NCBI RefSeq assembly: GCF_002913715.1
Contig: NZ_PPCE01000009.1
Coordinates: forward strand, 434,001 to 498,000
DNA length: 64,000 nucleotides
Origin: Campylobacter concisus
Lineage (GTDB): Bacteria > Campylobacterota > Campylobacteria > Campylobacterales > Campylobacteraceae
Direction of reading: 5' to 3'
Shown here piece by piece: positions 8,761-19,927 of the stretch (positions are counted from its first letter, which is position 1; every line of letters starts with the position of its first letter). The notes below the pieces were generated by a model, which was not told the DNA's origin, did not search any database, and saw nothing but the letters and a program-made list of their open reading frames with translations. The position numbers and the translations under genes were made by a program.

Positions 8761-11328
8761 ATGAACGAGACCAGACGAGAATTTCTAAAAAAAGGTGCTA
8801 CAGCAATTGCAGCGACACCTTTGCTTTCAAGCGTAACAGCATCAAATTTATTTGCTGATGGCGTAAAAAAGAGTGTTTTAAGAGATAGCGAGGTCATCAC
8901 AGCTGCCCACTGGGGTATGTTAAAAGTGATAACCAAAAACGGCGTAGCAGTAAAGTCAGAGCCTATCCAAAAAACAAGTGAAATTTACAACCCGCTTCAG
9001 CACTACACACCAGATATGATCTACAAATGTCGTATCAAGCGTCCAGCAGTTAGAAAGAGCTACCTTGAAAATCCAGATAGTCCAAAGCCAGAGCTTCGCG
9101 GTAAGGATGAGTGGGTTGAGGTGCCTTACGAAGAGGCGATCAAGCTAGTTGCAAGAGAGCTGAAAAAAACAAGAGCACAAAAAGGCTTACAAAGCGTTTT
9201 TGCAGGCAGCTATGGCTGGAAATCAAGCGGTAACGTACATAACTCAAGAATTTTACTTCATAGATTTATGAACCTTAGTGGTGGCTTTGTTGGCTCACTA
9301 GGAGATTACTCAACAGGTGCTAGCCAAATTATTATGCCTCACGTCGTGGGTAGTATCGAGGTCTATGAGCAGCAAACCAGCTGGCCAGTCGTACTTGAGA
9401 ACTCAAAAGTCGTAGTCATCTGGGGTGCAAACCCACTTGCGACACTTCGCATAGCTTGGACTAGCACCGACGAGCAGGGCTTTAAATACTTTGAAGAGCT
9501 CAAAAATAAAAAAGATATCAAAGTGATCATCATCGATCCTATCAAGAGTGACACAGCGCAATACTTTGATAACGCTCAGTGGATAGCTCCTGTGCCAAAC
9601 ACCGACACAGCGATGATGCTTGGTATGATGCACTACCTATATGAAAGCGGCAAGTATGATAAAAATTTCGTTGAAACCTACACAACAGGCTTCGATAAAT
9701 TTCTCCCATATCTACTTGGTAAGACAGACAATACTCCTAAAAATTTAGAGTGGGCGAGCAAAATTTGTGGCATCGATAAAGATACTTTAAAAGAGCTAGC
9801 TGATACATTTGTCGCAAACCGCACTATGATAATGAGTGGTTGGGGTATGCAGCGCGCTCACCACGGCGAGCAACCACACTGGGCGATGGTGACACTAGCA
9901 GCTATGATTGGTCAGATCGGACTTCCTGGCGGTGGATTCGGGCTTAGCTATCACTATTCAAACGGTGGCGCACCAACATGCAAGGGTGCAGTCATTGGCG
10001 GAGTAAATAGCGCAAGTGTGGGTAAATTTAACGATAAGGGCGAGTTTATAGGCACGGATACAGGTGAGTTTGACAAACGAGGTCGCTTCGTCGCAAAGGC
10101 AGCTGCAGCAGCAGGTACAGGCCAAAGTTGGCTACAAAAAGCAACCAACTATGCCTTCCCGGTCGCTCGTATCGCGGACGCTCTGCTAAATCCGGGCAAA
10201 GTGATTGATCATGACGGCAAAAAGATCACCTATCCAGACATCGACTTTATCTACTGGGTCGGCGGTAATCCACTTGTGCATCACCAAGATACTAATACAA
10301 ATTTAAAAGCGTGGAGAAAGCCAAGAACAGTTGTCGTACATGAATCATACTGGACACCGACAGCAAAAATGGCTGATATCGTATTCCCAGTCACCACAGA
10401 GTACGAGAGAAACGACATTACCATGACTGGTGACTACTCAAATATGAACATCGTACCGATGAAACAAGTCGTTGAAAAATACCACGAGGCAAGAGACGAC
10501 TATCAAATTTTTATCGATCTTTGCAAAGCTTATGCTAAAAATTTAGTCGTTGCCTACACAGATAACGGTAAGGATGAGTTTGACTGGATCAAAGAGTACT
10601 ATGACGCAGCGTACGCTCAGGTCAAGGCTGTGCCAGAGCTCACAACTGATATGAAACCATTTGAAGAGTTTTGGAACGAGAATAAGCCAGTTACATTTGC
10701 CTCATCTCAAGATAGCGATAGCTGGGTGAGATTTGGCGAATTTAGAGAAGATCCTGTATTAAATGCTCTTGGAACCCCAAGCGGTCTTATAGAAATTTAC
10801 TCAGAGACTATCGAGAAAATGGGTTACGACGACTGCAAGGCTCACCCAATGTGGTTTGAGCCGATCGAGTGGCTAGGCATGAAAGATAAACCGGCTAAAT
10901 TCCACATGATAAGCGCTCACCCAACTGACCGCTTGCACTCACAGCTAAGCCAAACTTCACTTCGTGACAACTACGCTATCGCAAATCGCGAGCCTATCTG
11001 GATCAACGAAAAAGACGCAAAAGAGCTTGGCGTACAAAGTGGTGACTTGGTACGTGTATTTAACGCACGTGGCGAGGTTTTAGCAGGTGCTCATGTCACT
11101 AAAAATATCAAAGAGGGCGTTGTAAAACTAGCTGAGGGCGCTTGGTATGACGGCTTTGATAGTGGAATTTGCAAAAATGGCGGTGCAAATGTGTTAACCA
11201 TAGATATCCCAACAAGCAAGCTAGCAAATGGCAATATCAGCCATACAGCTCTTGTAAATATCGAGAAATATAAAGGCGACGAGGCATTAAAGCTTACAGC
11301 TTTTGCTGAGCCAAAAATTTCTAAATAA
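8761..11328 (+). CDS. torA: Molybdopterin S-/N-oxide reductase (TorA/BisC/DMSO reductase type)
   Basis: An 855-residue periplasmic respiratory reductase. The N-terminus has a Tat signal (ETRREFLKKGATAIAATPLL). It lacks the N-terminal four-cysteine Fe-S motif, which places it with the TorA/DorA/BisC branch whose molybdenum is held by serine; the candidate ligand is Ser184 in GDYSTGASQ. Other family signatures are WGANPLATLR near 220, WGMQRAHHGEQPHWAM near 361, and GGNPLVHHQDTN near 501. The substrate (TMAO, DMSO, methionine or biotin sulfoxide) cannot be fixed from sequence. Electrons probably come from the upstream cytochrome. A strong hairpin follows the stop. Confidence 0.88.
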   Translation: MNETRREFLKKGATAIAATPLLSSVTASNLFADGVKKSVLRDSEVITAAHWGMLKVITKNGVAVKSEPIQKTSEIYNPLQHYTPDMIYKCRIKRPAVRKSYLENPDSPKPELRGKDEWVEVPYEEAIKLVARELKKTRAQKGLQSVFAGSYGWKSSGNVHNSRILLHRFMNLSGGFVGSLGDYSTGASQIIMPHVVGSIEVYEQQTSWPVVLENSKVVVIWGANPLATLRIAWTSTDEQGFKYFEELKNKKDIKVIIIDPIKSDTAQYFDNAQWIAPVPNTDTAMMLGMMHYLYESGKYDKNFVETYTTGFDKFLPYLLGKTDNTPKNLEWASKICGIDKDTLKELADTFVANRTMIMSGWGMQRAHHGEQPHWAMVTLAAMIGQIGLPGGGFGLSYHYSNGGAPTCKGAVIGGVNSASVGKFNDKGEFIGTDTGEFDKRGRFVAKAAAAAGTGQSWLQKATNYAFPVARIADALLNPGKVIDHDGKKITYPDIDFIYWVGGNPLVHHQDTNTNLKAWRKPRTVVVHESYWTPTAKMADIVFPVTTEYERNDITMTGDYSNMNIVPMKQVVEKYHEARDDYQIFIDLCKAYAKNLVVAYTDNGKDEFDWIKEYYDAAYAQVKAVPELTTDMKPFEEFWNENKPVTFASSQDSDSWVRFGEFREDPVLNALGTPSGLIEIYSETIEKMGYDDCKAHPMWFEPIEWLGMKDKPAKFHMISAHPTDRLHSQLSQTSLRDNYAIANREPIWINEKDAKELGVQSGDLVRVFNARGEVLAGAHVTKNIKEGVVKLAEGAWYDGFDSGICKNGGANVLTIDIPTSKLANGNISHTALVNIEKYKGDEALKLTAFAEPKISK

Positions 11329-11332
11329 TATT

Positions 11333-11360
11333 AAAAGCAGGGGAGTCTTCTCCTGCTTTT
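11333..11360 (+). terminator. Hairpin terminator after torA
   Basis: AAAAGCAGG pairs perfectly with CCTGCTTTT around a GGAGTCTTCT loop. It begins 4 bases after the torA stop codon. A/T flanks on both sides would allow it to work in either direction. Confidence 0.75.
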
Positions 11361-11721
11361 GAACTTAAAATTTAAAATAAATCTACTACTCACAAAAGCT
11401 TAAATTTATATTTAAAGTCTATAACTCTATAAATTTTTATTTTGCAATGGATGTTGAGATGATAGGTATAATTTTGTTGATTGTTAAATAAAAAAATTCT
11501 ACATTTGAATGACCAGTTATAAATTTTTATAAAGTCCTTTTTAAAGCCAAGCTACCAGACTTTTAAAGATAAAATAATCACTAAAAAAACTCACTTTTTC
11601 ACCTTAATAGATCGATTTTTGATTAATTGTTTAAAAGGTGTTAAATGTAGTATAAAATTAATTTTAGTTTTAATTCTTTTTCGATAAATTAAAGCGATTT
11701 TAACTTTTTAAAGGAGGAAAG
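11361..11721. promoter_or_regulatory. AT-rich leader upstream of the first chemoreceptor gene
   Basis: About 360 bases without a coding frame I can support. Two sigma70-like -10 boxes occur, TATAAT at 11467-11472 and TATAAA at 11651-11656. A sigma28-like pair, TTTA at 11663-11666 and CGATAA at 11682-11687 with 15 bases between, lies 34 bases before the start codon; chemoreceptor genes are often under the flagellar sigma factor. None of these can be ranked by sequence alone. The ribosome site AAAGGAGG is strong. Confidence 0.35.
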
Positions 11722-13689
11722 ATGAAGTCCATAACTTCAAAGATAGCGATGATTATCATCTCATTGCTAGTTATTTCGTTTGCTGCTATTTCAGCAGTCA
11801 GCTACTATACAGCGGAAAGTAAGGTAGTAGAGTTGGTCAGCCAGACCCAGGATCAGATTCTAAGTGACATCAAAGCTACTACGGATTCTTTTTTTGAAGA
11901 ATATTTAGAAGTTGCTAAAAAGTATGCTTTGGATATAGCACAAACACCAAATAATGATTACTCGTACATGGAAAAAACAAAAATGCAAAAAGAAAATGTT
12001 AGTCGTCTAGTTACTGATATTTTTTATGGTCGCGAGAGTGATGGACATTTTTTCCAGTCTGACGGCACTAAAACAACTCCTGCCGATAACTACGATCCTA
12101 GAACTAGAGGCTGGTATAAAGCAGCAAAGAGCGCAAATGGTGCTATCTATACCGAACCTTACAAAGCTGCCTTATTTAATGCTTTAGTAATTAGTTTTGC
12201 AGCTCCAGTAAATAAAAATGGAAATTTTGATGGTGTTTTGGGACTTGATTTAAAAATAGATACTTTAAGTAAAAAAATTCTCGAAATGGGTAAAACGAAA
12301 TACGGCTATGTCTATGTTATGAATAAAGATGGTGTAATGCTAATGCACTCAAATCCAGATAATGTTGGCAAAGCAGTCGAGTCTACACTATATCTCTCAA
12401 AACAATATGCAGAAAAGAAATATGACGAAAATGGACTTATCCCTTACACTAACTATAAAGGCGAAAACGTAACTGCCAAAATTCTTCCTATAAATGATCA
12501 AGGTTGGCTAGCCGTAGCTGCTATCGGAGCGGATACTTTTTCGTCTAATACCCTACCTTTATTAAAAGCTCAAATAATCCTTGCCGTAGCTTTTATAGTC
12601 ATACTTTCGGCTATCGTATTTACTCTTCTTAAAAAATCCCTTAGCCCTATTAGAACTATTCAAACCAAGCTTGAAGACGCGTTTAAATTTATTACCTACG
12701 AAACCCCTAACGCTCCGGAAAAGCTAGTAGTAACTACGCAAGACGAATTCGGCAGAATGAGCGAATCTATTAACGAGAATATAGAAAAAGTCCTTAACGG
12801 CGTTAAAAAAGACAGCGCCTTAATAGACGAGATGAACGGTATAGCAAATCTCATGATAAAAGGACACATGGGAGCCAAGATTAACTCCGTCCCTAATAAT
12901 CCGGCTTTAGTTCAGTTAAAAGATCTACTAAATAAATTCTTTGCATCAATTTCTGAAAATTTAAAAGGAATAGCCGTAGTTTTAGCTTCTTACAATAAAA
13001 ACGACTACACTCCTAGATTAGAGCTAAAACCGGAGCTTGAAAGCGATCTAAGAGATATGATAGTAGGCCTTCAAAGCGCGGGCGACGCCGTAAGCAATAT
13101 GCTAAGGGAAAATTTAAAAGAAGCTCAGGTTCTAGAAGAAAAAGCTAAAATCCTAGCAGAATCTATGAGAACCCTAACCGACGGAGCCCATAAGCAAGCC
13201 GACTCCATCCAAGAAAGCGCGGCTGCTATAGAAGAGATGAGCAGTTCTATGAATGCCATTAGCCAAAAAGCTAGCGACGTAACTAGACAAAGCGAAGAGA
13301 TTAAAAACATCATCGTTATTATTAGAGATATAGCCGATCAAACAAATCTACTTGCTCTAAATGCGGCTATCGAGGCAGCACGTGCTGGTGAACACGGCAG
13401 AGGATTTGCGGTGGTGGCAGATGAGGTTAGAAAACTAGCTGAGCGAACTCAAAAATCCCTTGGTGAGATCGAAGCTAATGCAAATGTTCTAGCTCAAAGT
13501 ATCAATGAGATGAGTGAGAGCATCAGAGAACAAAGCGAAGGCATAAATATGATAAATCAAAGTGTAAGTCAGATCGACAGTATTACAAAACAAAATATTA
13601 ATATTGTTGGTACAACAAACGAAATTACTGACCAAATAGATGAAATGGCTAAGACGATAGTAGCTGACGTTAGAAAGAACAAATTTTAA
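11722..13689 (+). CDS. Methyl-accepting chemotaxis protein with periplasmic dCache-type sensor
   Basis: A 655-residue transmembrane chemoreceptor. The first membrane helix covers residues 7-29 and the second about 281-303; between them is a dCache-type ligand domain with the [10 protein letters not shown] signature near 131 and a second module around [11 protein letters not shown]. The cytoplasmic part begins with a long HAMP-like region and ends in the conserved hairpin tip [20 protein letters not shown] near residue 538. It ends KKNKF-like (RKNKF), without a CheR/CheB pentapeptide. The ligand is unknown. Codon choice between about 12560 and 13360 differs sharply from both flanks (proline CCT/CCG/CCC rather than CCA), suggesting a recombined segment. 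Confidence 0.9.
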   Translation: MKSITSKIAMIIISLLVISFAAISAVSYYTAESKVVELVSQTQDQILSDIKATTDSFFEEYLEVAKKYALDIAQTPNNDYSYMEKTKMQKENVSRLVTDIFYGRESDGHFFQSDGTKTTPADNYDPRTRGWYKAAKSANGAIYTEPYKAALFNALVISFAAPVNKNGNFDGVLGLDLKIDTLSKKILEMGKTKYGYVYVMNKDGVMLMHSNPDNVGKAVESTLYLSKQYAEKKYDENGLIPYTNYKGENVTAKILPINDQGWLAVAAIGADTFSSNTLPLLKAQIILAVAFIVILSAIVFTLLKKSLSPIRTIQTKLEDAFKFITYETPNAPEKLVVTTQDEFGRMSESINENIEKVLNGVKKDSALIDEMNGIANLMIKGHMGAKINSVPNNPALVQLKDLLNKFFASISENLKGIAVVLASYNKNDYTPRLELKPELESDLRDMIVGLQSAGDAVSNMLRENLKEAQVLEEKAKILAESMRTLTDGAHKQADSIQESAAAIEEMSSSMNAISQKASDVTRQSEEIKNIIVIIRDIADQTNLLALNAAIEAARAGEHGRGFAVVADEVRKLAERTQKSLGEIEANANVLAQSINEMSESIREQSEGINMINQSVSQIDSITKQNINIVGTTNEITDQIDEMAKTIVADVRKNKF

Positions 13690-13699
13690 TCTTAGACCG

Positions 13700-13726
13700 A
13701 ATTTAGGGGTTTGCTTCCCCTAAATT
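13700..13726 (+). terminator. Hairpin terminator between the two chemoreceptor genes
   Basis: AATTTAGGGG pairs perfectly with CCCCTAAATT around a 7-base loop, starting 11 bases after the stop codon. The following TCTAATTTTAT is moderately T-rich. The downstream receptor therefore probably has its own promoter. Confidence 0.75.
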
Positions 13727-13846
13727 CTAATTTTATCTCGCTGATCTTAACTACCTAAAATGAAAAAATAATTCAAAATTATTATTTAATGTATACATCA
13801 CTATTTTGTAATTAATACTATTAAATACTATTTAATATAAAAAATA

Positions 13847-13852
13847 TATAAT
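13847..13852 (+). promoter_or_regulatory. Probable -10 box for the second chemoreceptor gene
   Basis: TATAAT lies 33 bases before the start codon in an AT-only tract. Upstream are two near-direct copies of AATACTATT(A)AAT at about 13815-13838. No clear -35 box is visible, which is normal for Campylobacter sigma70 promoters. Confidence 0.5.
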
Positions 13853-13885
13853 CGCATCTTAAAAATTTTTGTAAAAGGAAAGTAA

Positions 13886-15838
13886 ATGCGATCAATTGCA
13901 AACAAAATATCTTTAATGCTCATACTGGCATTATTCATATCATTCTCGCTAATATCTTTAGCTAGCTATAACACAGCTCATGATAAAGCCATTGAGTTAG
14001 TAATACAAACTCAAAAGCAAATCTTAAAAGATGTGAAAATCGCACTAAATAGCTTTTTTACTAATAATCAGTATGCTATAGAAAAAATGGCTGAGACTCT
14101 TAGTAAGATAAGCGAGAAAAGTGATGGCTCGATGAATGCTGATGGTGTAAATTTAGCTTTATCTCAAGCAAAAGCTATATCTGGAAAAGAGATCACTCTC
14201 GTTTACGCTGGATATGAGGATGGGGCTATGTTTAGATCAAATGGGCAAAACAAAGCTGGATACGATCCAAGAGTTAGAGGATGGTATAAACAAGCTAAAG
14301 CCGAGAATAAATCAATATATACTGATCCATATATGGCAGCTTCATTAAATGCGATGGTTATAACTTTTGCTGCACCTATTAAAAATATTGGAGTTACTGG
14401 TATAGATGCATCTATTGAGGAGTTGAGCAATAATATATCGCAAATCAGTAAAACTGAATACAGCTATGCTTTTGTTACAGATCAAAATGGCAACGTTATA
14501 ATGCACCCAAATAAAGAATTAGTTGGCAAACCTCACGAGATCGCAAAGAGTCTAATAAAACAATATAATGAAAAGAAATTTGATGAAAATGGATTAATAG
14601 CATATAAAAACACAAAAGGCGAAGATGTCTATGCTTATATGTTAGAGATAAATGACAAAGGCTGGCTAGCAATAACAGCAATGGATCAAAATATCTTTAG
14701 CTCACATACTTTGCCTATTTTAAAAGTTCAAATTATTTTAGCCATTATATTTATAGTTGTTTTATCTTTGATCGTATATTTCTTGCTAAAAAGATCGCTT
14801 AATCCTATTAAAACTATTACAGATGCTTTGGTTAGTTTCTTTAGATTTTTAAATTTTGAGATAAAAGAGCCAGTTGCTTCAAAGGTGGCAACAAAAGATG
14901 AATTTGGTGTAATGAGCAAACTAATAAATGATAATATTGCTAAAATTTTTGACAATGCCGATCAAGACTCTAGAGTGGTATCTCAATCTGTTGAGACTGC
15001 AAAGGCGATAGAAAATGGAAATTTAAAAGCAAGAATAGTAGATATTCCAGCTAATCCAAAACTAATTGAATTAAAAGATGTCTTAAATAAAATGCTAGAT
15101 GTTTTGGAGAAAAGAGTAGGTAGCGATTTAAATATGATCCAAAAAACTTTTAATGATTTTAGAAATTCTGATTTTACTTCAAGAATTTTGGACGCCAAAG
15201 GAAATGTCGAACTAGTAACAAATGAGCTTGGCGAAGAGATAGCTAATATGCTTGCATTTAACCTAAAACAAGCACAATTCTTAGAAGAAAAAGCCAAAAA
15301 TTTAGATGCATCAATGAAGCAAGTAACTCAAGGTGCTAGCACACAGGCAAATTCTCTCCAGGAAAGTGCTGCTGCGATCGAACAAATGAGTAGCTCAATG
15401 AGCGCAATTAGCCAAAAGACTGTAGATGTTATAAAACAATCTGAAGAGATTAAAAACATCATCGTTATTATTAGAGATATAGCCGATCAAACAAATCTAC
15501 TTGCTCTAAACGCTGCTATCGAAGCAGCACGTGCTGGTGAGCATGGACGAGGCTTTGCCGTAGTTGCCGACGAGGTTAGAAAACTAGCCGAGCGCACCCA
15601 AAAATCACTTGGCGAGATCGAAACTAATGCAAATATACTTACTCAAAGCATCAATGAGATGAGTGAGAGCATCAGAGAGCAAAGCGAAGGCATAAATATG
15701 ATAAATCAAAGTGTAAGCCAGATTGATAGCATTACAAAGCAAAATGTTGATATCGTGAGCTCAACGAATGAAATCACTGCCCAAATCGATGAAATGGCTA
15801 AGATGATAGTAGCCGATGTTAAAAAGAATAAATTTTAA
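13886..15838 (+). CDS. Methyl-accepting chemotaxis protein with periplasmic dCache-type sensor
   Basis: A 650-residue chemoreceptor of the same architecture as its upstream neighbour: membrane helices at about residues 7-29 and 280-302, a dCache-type domain with [12 protein letters not shown] near 130, and the signalling tip [20 protein letters not shown]. The sensor domains of the two are clearly related but diverged, so they likely bind different ligands, while the last 130 residues are almost identical. A 68-base block (15443-15510) is identical at DNA level to 13294-13361. No methylesterase/methyltransferase docking pentapeptide at the end (KKNKF). AAAGGAAAG precedes the ATG. Confidence 0.9.
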   Translation: MRSIANKISLMLILALFISFSLISLASYNTAHDKAIELVIQTQKQILKDVKIALNSFFTNNQYAIEKMAETLSKISEKSDGSMNADGVNLALSQAKAISGKEITLVYAGYEDGAMFRSNGQNKAGYDPRVRGWYKQAKAENKSIYTDPYMAASLNAMVITFAAPIKNIGVTGIDASIEELSNNISQISKTEYSYAFVTDQNGNVIMHPNKELVGKPHEIAKSLIKQYNEKKFDENGLIAYKNTKGEDVYAYMLEINDKGWLAITAMDQNIFSSHTLPILKVQIILAIIFIVVLSLIVYFLLKRSLNPIKTITDALVSFFRFLNFEIKEPVASKVATKDEFGVMSKLINDNIAKIFDNADQDSRVVSQSVETAKAIENGNLKARIVDIPANPKLIELKDVLNKMLDVLEKRVGSDLNMIQKTFNDFRNSDFTSRILDAKGNVELVTNELGEEIANMLAFNLKQAQFLEEKAKNLDASMKQVTQGASTQANSLQESAAAIEQMSSSMSAISQKTVDVIKQSEEIKNIIVIIRDIADQTNLLALNAAIEAARAGEHGRGFAVVADEVRKLAERTQKSLGEIETNANILTQSINEMSESIREQSEGINMINQSVSQIDSITKQNVDIVSSTNEITAQIDEMAKMIVADVKKNKF

Positions 15839-15871
15839 CTTTATGGCTTGATACTTAAAAATTCATTAATA

Positions 15872-15898
15872 TTTCATCCTCAAAATTTGAGGATGAAA
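15872..15898 (+). terminator. Hairpin terminator after the second chemoreceptor gene
   Basis: A perfect inverted repeat: TTTCATCCTCAAA at 15872-15884 matches TTTGAGGATGAAA at 15886-15898. It begins 33 bases after the stop codon. Confidence 0.75.
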
Positions 15899-16378
15899 AT
15901 AACTCTATTCTATCTCTAATCTTAAAATTGTTTTTTGTTTTATAAATATAATAAAATTTTTAAAAATTATCTAATTTTTATAGCTTTATAGTGATATTAC
16001 TAGTTAAATTTTTATAGATTATGTTTGCTGCAAAGTAGTGAAGTCTATTGGAATTTATCCTTACAATTATTGCTATTTCGGTAAAGATATAAAAATTTTT
16101 AATGATATTTTATGTTACTTTTTTACTCAAATATTCAAAAACAATTTTACTTTGTTTTCTTTAGCTTTTTTGATAACAACTCTAAAATTTTTAAATTTTA
16201 TTAAATAGTATTTTCTTTTAAAATCGTGCTTTGTGAGAAAATTAATATTTTTATGTAGAAAAATATTTACATTTTTGGCTTAAGTTTTTTGAAATTTTTG
16301 TAAATGTAAATCAGTTGTAAATAAGTTTTACAAGGTTAATATCAATTAAATTTGTTTTAAATCTTTAAAGGAGAAAGA
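15899..16378. promoter_or_regulatory. Long AT-rich leader of the nap operon with repeats
   Basis: 480 bases with no supportable gene. The part nearest napA holds a 10-base inverted repeat, ATTTACATTT at 16265-16274 and AAATGTAAAT at 16302-16311, and three direct GTAAAT copies at 16300, 16306 and 16317, the last 62 bases before the start codon. This looks like an operator for a nitrate or redox regulator, but the protein is unknown. I found no full FNR/NssR-type palindrome. GTTAATAT at about 16335 could be a -10 box. Confidence 0.4.
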
Positions 16379-19159
16379 ATGAATCGACGAGAATTCATAA
16401 AAAGTGCTGCGGCTAGTGCTGCTTGTGCTAGTGCTGGTATAGCCGTACCAAGCTCGCTAAGTGCAGCAAGCGAAGCTGAAAAAGGCTGGCGCTGGGATAA
16501 GGCCGCTTGTAGGTTTTGTGGAACAGGCTGTGGCATCATGGTTGCTACAAAAGATGGCAAGATAGTAGCCGTAAAAGGCGATCCAGAAGCACCAGTAAAC
16601 CGCGGTCTAAACTGCATCAAAGGCTACTTTAACGCTAAGATCATGTACGGCGAAGATAGGATCACTCATCCGCTTTTACGTGTAAATGAAAAGGGTGAAT
16701 TTGACAAAAAAGGTAAATTTAAGCAAGTAAGCTGGAAACAAGCATTTGACGTGATGGAAGCTCAGTTTAGAAAGACTTATGACGAGCTTGGACCTCACGG
16801 CGTTGGCGTGCTTGGCTCTGGTCAATACACTATCCCAGAGGGCTATGCAGCAGTTAAGCTTATGAAAGGTGGCTTTAGAAGCAACAGCATCGATCCAAAT
16901 GCAAGACACTGTATGGCAAGTGCGGTTCTTGGCTTTATGCAAGTTTTTGGTATCGATGAGCCATCAGGCTGTTTTGATGATATCGAACTAACTGATACTA
17001 TCGTGGCTTGGGGCGCAAATATGGCTGAGATGCACCCGATCCTTTGGGCACGCGTCAGTGATAGAAAGCTTAGCGATCCTGATAGAGTAAAAGTCGTAAA
17101 TTTAAGCACCTACTCAACTAGAACATCAAATTTAGCCGATATCGAGATCATTTTTGCTCCGTCATCTGACCTTGCTATATGGAACTACATCGCTCGTGAG
17201 ATAGTCTATAACCACCCTGAGATGATCGATGAAGAATTTGTTAAAAAACACTGCGTCTTCACAGCTGGCCCAGTTGATATCGGATATGGTCTTCGCCCAG
17301 ACATCCATCACAAAAAATATGCTCCAAGCGAGCTAGACACAGCTGCGACTGAGAAGTCAAAGGTGCTAAGTGAAGCTGAGGGTGTTACGCTTGCATATCT
17401 TGGACTAAAAGCTGGCGATACGCTAGAAAATAAAAATGCTGCAAAAGCTGGCGATCACTGGCAAATAACATTTGAAGAGTTTAAAAAAGCTCTTGCGCCT
17501 TACACACTTGACTTTACAGCTAAGGTAGCAAAAGGCGATCCTAACGAAGATATCAATGAATTTAAGAAAAAACTAAAAGCACTTGCTGATCTTTACATCG
17601 AGAAAAACCGCAAAGTCGTTAGCTTCTGGACTATGGGCTTTAACCAACACCAACGCGGCACATGGGTAAATGAGCAAGCTTATATGGTGCATTTCTTGCT
17701 CGGCAAGCAAGCACTCCCAGGCTCAGGCGCCTTTTCTCTAACTGGCCAACCAAGTGCGTGCGGAACTGCAAGAGAGGTTGGAACATTCGTTCACCGCTTG
17801 CCAGCTGATATGGTCGTCGCTAATCCAAAACACAGAGAGATCACTGAAAAACTTTGGAAACTACCTGCTGGCACGCTAAATGCCGTACCAGGCTCACACT
17901 ACGTAAAAATGATGCGTGATCTTGAAGATGGCAAGGTTAAATTTATCTGGGTTCAAGTAAATAACCCATGGCAAAACACTGCAAACGCAAACCACTGGAT
18001 CAAAGCAGCCCGCGAGATGGACAACTTCATCGTCGTAAGCGACCCTTATCCAGGAATTTCTGCAAAAGTAGCTGACCTTATTTTACCAACTGCGATGATC
18101 TACGAAAAATGGGGCGCATACGGCAACGCTGAGAGAAGGACACAGCACTGGAGACAGCAAGTACTCCCTGTTGGCGAAGCGATGCCTGATATCTGGCAGA
18201 TGCTTGAGTTTAGTAAGCGCTTTAAACTAAAAGATGTTTGGGGCGAGAAAAAGCTAAATGACAAAGTGACACTTCCAAGCGTGCTTGAAGCTGCAAAAGC
18301 TATGGGATATAGCGAAGAAGATACACTATTTGACGTGCTTTTTGCAAATGAAGATGCTAAGAAATTTAGTGCAAACGATCCGATCATAGAAAACTACGAC
18401 AACACAGAAGTCTTTGGCGACAGCAGAAAGGTGATCGGCTCAGATGGTAAAGAATTTAAAGGATATGGATTTTTCATCCACAAATATCTTTGGGAAGAGT
18501 ATAGAAAATTTGGCGTTGGTCACGGTCACGACCTAGCTGACTTTGACACTTACCACAGAGTAAGAGGTCTAAGATGGCCAGTCGTTGATGGCAAAGAGAC
18601 TCAGTGGAGATTTAACACTAAATTTGACCCATACGCGAAAAAAGCTGCTCCAAATGATAAATTTGCATTCTACGGCAACAAAAACGCAGCCCTTCCAACA
18701 GGCGATCTAAAAGGTGTACAAAATAAAGAGAAAACATCTCTTGCAAATAAAGCAAAAATTTTCTTCCGCCCTTACATGGATCCATGCGAGATGCCAAGCA
18801 AAGAGTATCCGTTCTGGCTATGTACTGGCCGTGTTCTAGAGCACTGGCATACAGGCACGATGACTATGCGTGTTCCTGAGCTTTATAGGGCGGTCCCAGA
18901 GGCGCTTTGCTACATGCATGAAGATGATGCTAAAAATCTTGGCGTAATGCAAAATGAGATCGTTTGGGTCGAATCACGCCGTGGCAAGGTAAAAGCAAGA
19001 GTAGATCTAAAAGGTAGAAATAAGCCACCAGTAGGTCTTGTTTATGTGCCTTTCTTTGATGAAAACGTCTATATAAACAAAGTATGTCTTGACGCTACTT
19101 GCCCAATCTCAAAAGAGACTGATTATAAAAAGTGTGCGGTTAAAATTTACAAAGCATAG
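16379..19159 (+). CDS. napA: Periplasmic nitrate reductase catalytic subunit NapA
   Basis: Reduces nitrate to nitrite in the periplasm with a bis-molybdopterin guanine dinucleotide cofactor. 926 residues, the longer epsilonproteobacterial size. A Tat signal ([19 protein letters not shown]) precedes the [4Fe-4S] cysteines 44, 47, 51 and 79 in CRFCGTGC and GLNCIKG. Cys178 in [12 protein letters not shown] is the molybdenum ligand. The sequence [20 protein letters not shown] near residue 456 is also typical of NapA. First gene of napAGHBFLD; the next start sits right at its stop. GAGAAAG precedes the ATG. Confidence 0.96.
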   Translation: MNRREFIKSAAASAACASAGIAVPSSLSAASEAEKGWRWDKAACRFCGTGCGIMVATKDGKIVAVKGDPEAPVNRGLNCIKGYFNAKIMYGEDRITHPLLRVNEKGEFDKKGKFKQVSWKQAFDVMEAQFRKTYDELGPHGVGVLGSGQYTIPEGYAAVKLMKGGFRSNSIDPNARHCMASAVLGFMQVFGIDEPSGCFDDIELTDTIVAWGANMAEMHPILWARVSDRKLSDPDRVKVVNLSTYSTRTSNLADIEIIFAPSSDLAIWNYIAREIVYNHPEMIDEEFVKKHCVFTAGPVDIGYGLRPDIHHKKYAPSELDTAATEKSKVLSEAEGVTLAYLGLKAGDTLENKNAAKAGDHWQITFEEFKKALAPYTLDFTAKVAKGDPNEDINEFKKKLKALADLYIEKNRKVVSFWTMGFNQHQRGTWVNEQAYMVHFLLGKQALPGSGAFSLTGQPSACGTAREVGTFVHRLPADMVVANPKHREITEKLWKLPAGTLNAVPGSHYVKMMRDLEDGKVKFIWVQVNNPWQNTANANHWIKAAREMDNFIVVSDPYPGISAKVADLILPTAMIYEKWGAYGNAERRTQHWRQQVLPVGEAMPDIWQMLEFSKRFKLKDVWGEKKLNDKVTLPSVLEAAKAMGYSEEDTLFDVLFANEDAKKFSANDPIIENYDNTEVFGDSRKVIGSDGKEFKGYGFFIHKYLWEEYRKFGVGHGHDLADFDTYHRVRGLRWPVVDGKETQWRFNTKFDPYAKKAAPNDKFAFYGNKNAALPTGDLKGVQNKEKTSLANKAKIFFRPYMDPCEMPSKEYPFWLCTGRVLEHWHTGTMTMRVPELYRAVPEALCYMHEDDAKNLGVMQNEIVWVESRRGKVKARVDLKGRNKPPVGLVYVPFFDENVYINKVCLDATCPISKETDYKKCAVKIYKA

Positions 19160-19168
19160 GTGAGCGAT

Positions 19169-19927
19169 ATGGGATTTTCAAGTAGGCGAGAGGCTTTAAA
19201 ATTTGGAGCAAAAGTAGCGCTTTTAGCTCTTGGCGGAGGCTTTGTTTGGTCGCTTAGTGCCAAGGCTTCGCCACTTATGCTTCTTAGGCCTCCTGGTGCA
19301 AAAAATGAAAAGCAGTTTTTAGAAAGCTGTATTAGGTGCGGACTTTGCGTGGAAGCATGTCCATTTGATACGCTCAAGCTCGCCTCTCTAGGGGATGGTA
19401 TAAGTGTCGGAACGCCTTATTTTGAACCTAGAAAAATTCCTTGCTACATGTGCGAAAATATTCCTTGTGTACCAGTTTGCCCAACTGGTGCCTTGGATGT
19501 AAATTTAGTAAGCACAAACGATAAACTCGATATAAATAAGGCCAAGATGGGCGTTGCAGTGGTAGATATGAAAAACTGTGTGGCCTATTGGGGTATACAG
19601 TGTGATGCTTGTTATAGGGCTTGTCCTCTTTTAGATAAAGCCTTATATCTTGAGTATCGCCGTAACGAAAGGACGCAAAAGCATGCCTTTTTGCTTCCAG
19701 TGGTCGATAGCGACATCTGCACCGGATGTGGCCTATGCGAGCGAGCCTGTATCACTAAAAAAGCAGCCATTACCGTGCTAAACCGTGACGCGGTGCTTGG
19801 CAAAGTAGGCGATAACTACGTCAAAGGCTGGATAAAAGAAGATGAAAGACGCATAGACGATGCAGACAGCAAAATAAAGCTTGACATTAAAAAAGCGACT
19901 GATTATCTAAATGGTGGTGAGCTATGA
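19169..19927 (+). CDS. napG: NapG, periplasmic ferredoxin-type quinol dehydrogenase component
   Basis: An exported iron-sulfur protein of 252 residues that works with NapH to feed quinol electrons towards NapA. A Tat-type leader (SSRREALKFGAKVALLALGG) is followed by four cysteine clusters: CIRCGLCVEACP, CYMCENIPC...CP, CDACYRACP and CTGCGLCERAC. I chose ATG 19169 because AGGTGA lies 5 bases upstream of it; a GTG directly at 19160, abutting the napA stop, would add three residues but has no ribosome site. It overlaps napH by 4 bases. With no napC in the operon, NapGH is the likely quinol route. Confidence 0.93.
   Translation: MGFSSRREALKFGAKVALLALGGGFVWSLSAKASPLMLLRPPGAKNEKQFLESCIRCGLCVEACPFDTLKLASLGDGISVGTPYFEPRKIPCYMCENIPCVPVCPTGALDVNLVSTNDKLDINKAKMGVAVVDMKNCVAYWGIQCDACYRACPLLDKALYLEYRRNERTQKHAFLLPVVDSDICTGCGLCERACITKKAAITVLNRDAVLGKVGDNYVKGWIKEDERRIDDADSKIKLDIKKATDYLNGGEL

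Noticed and set aside
13810-13860. CRISPR-like direct repeats before the second receptor gene
   Set aside because: Only two short, imperfect A/T-only copies without spacers; a low-complexity promoter tract is the simpler reading. No CRISPR array seen anywhere.
16357-16620. Minus-strand frame of 87 codons at the start of napA
   Set aside because: It is antisense to the Tat signal and Fe-S motif of napA and has no supporting start or motif.
16379-19159. Formate dehydrogenase alpha subunit
   Set aside because: The molybdenum ligand is a normal cysteine in [12 protein letters not shown], with no selenocysteine TGA, and the full nap gene set follows, so it is NapA.
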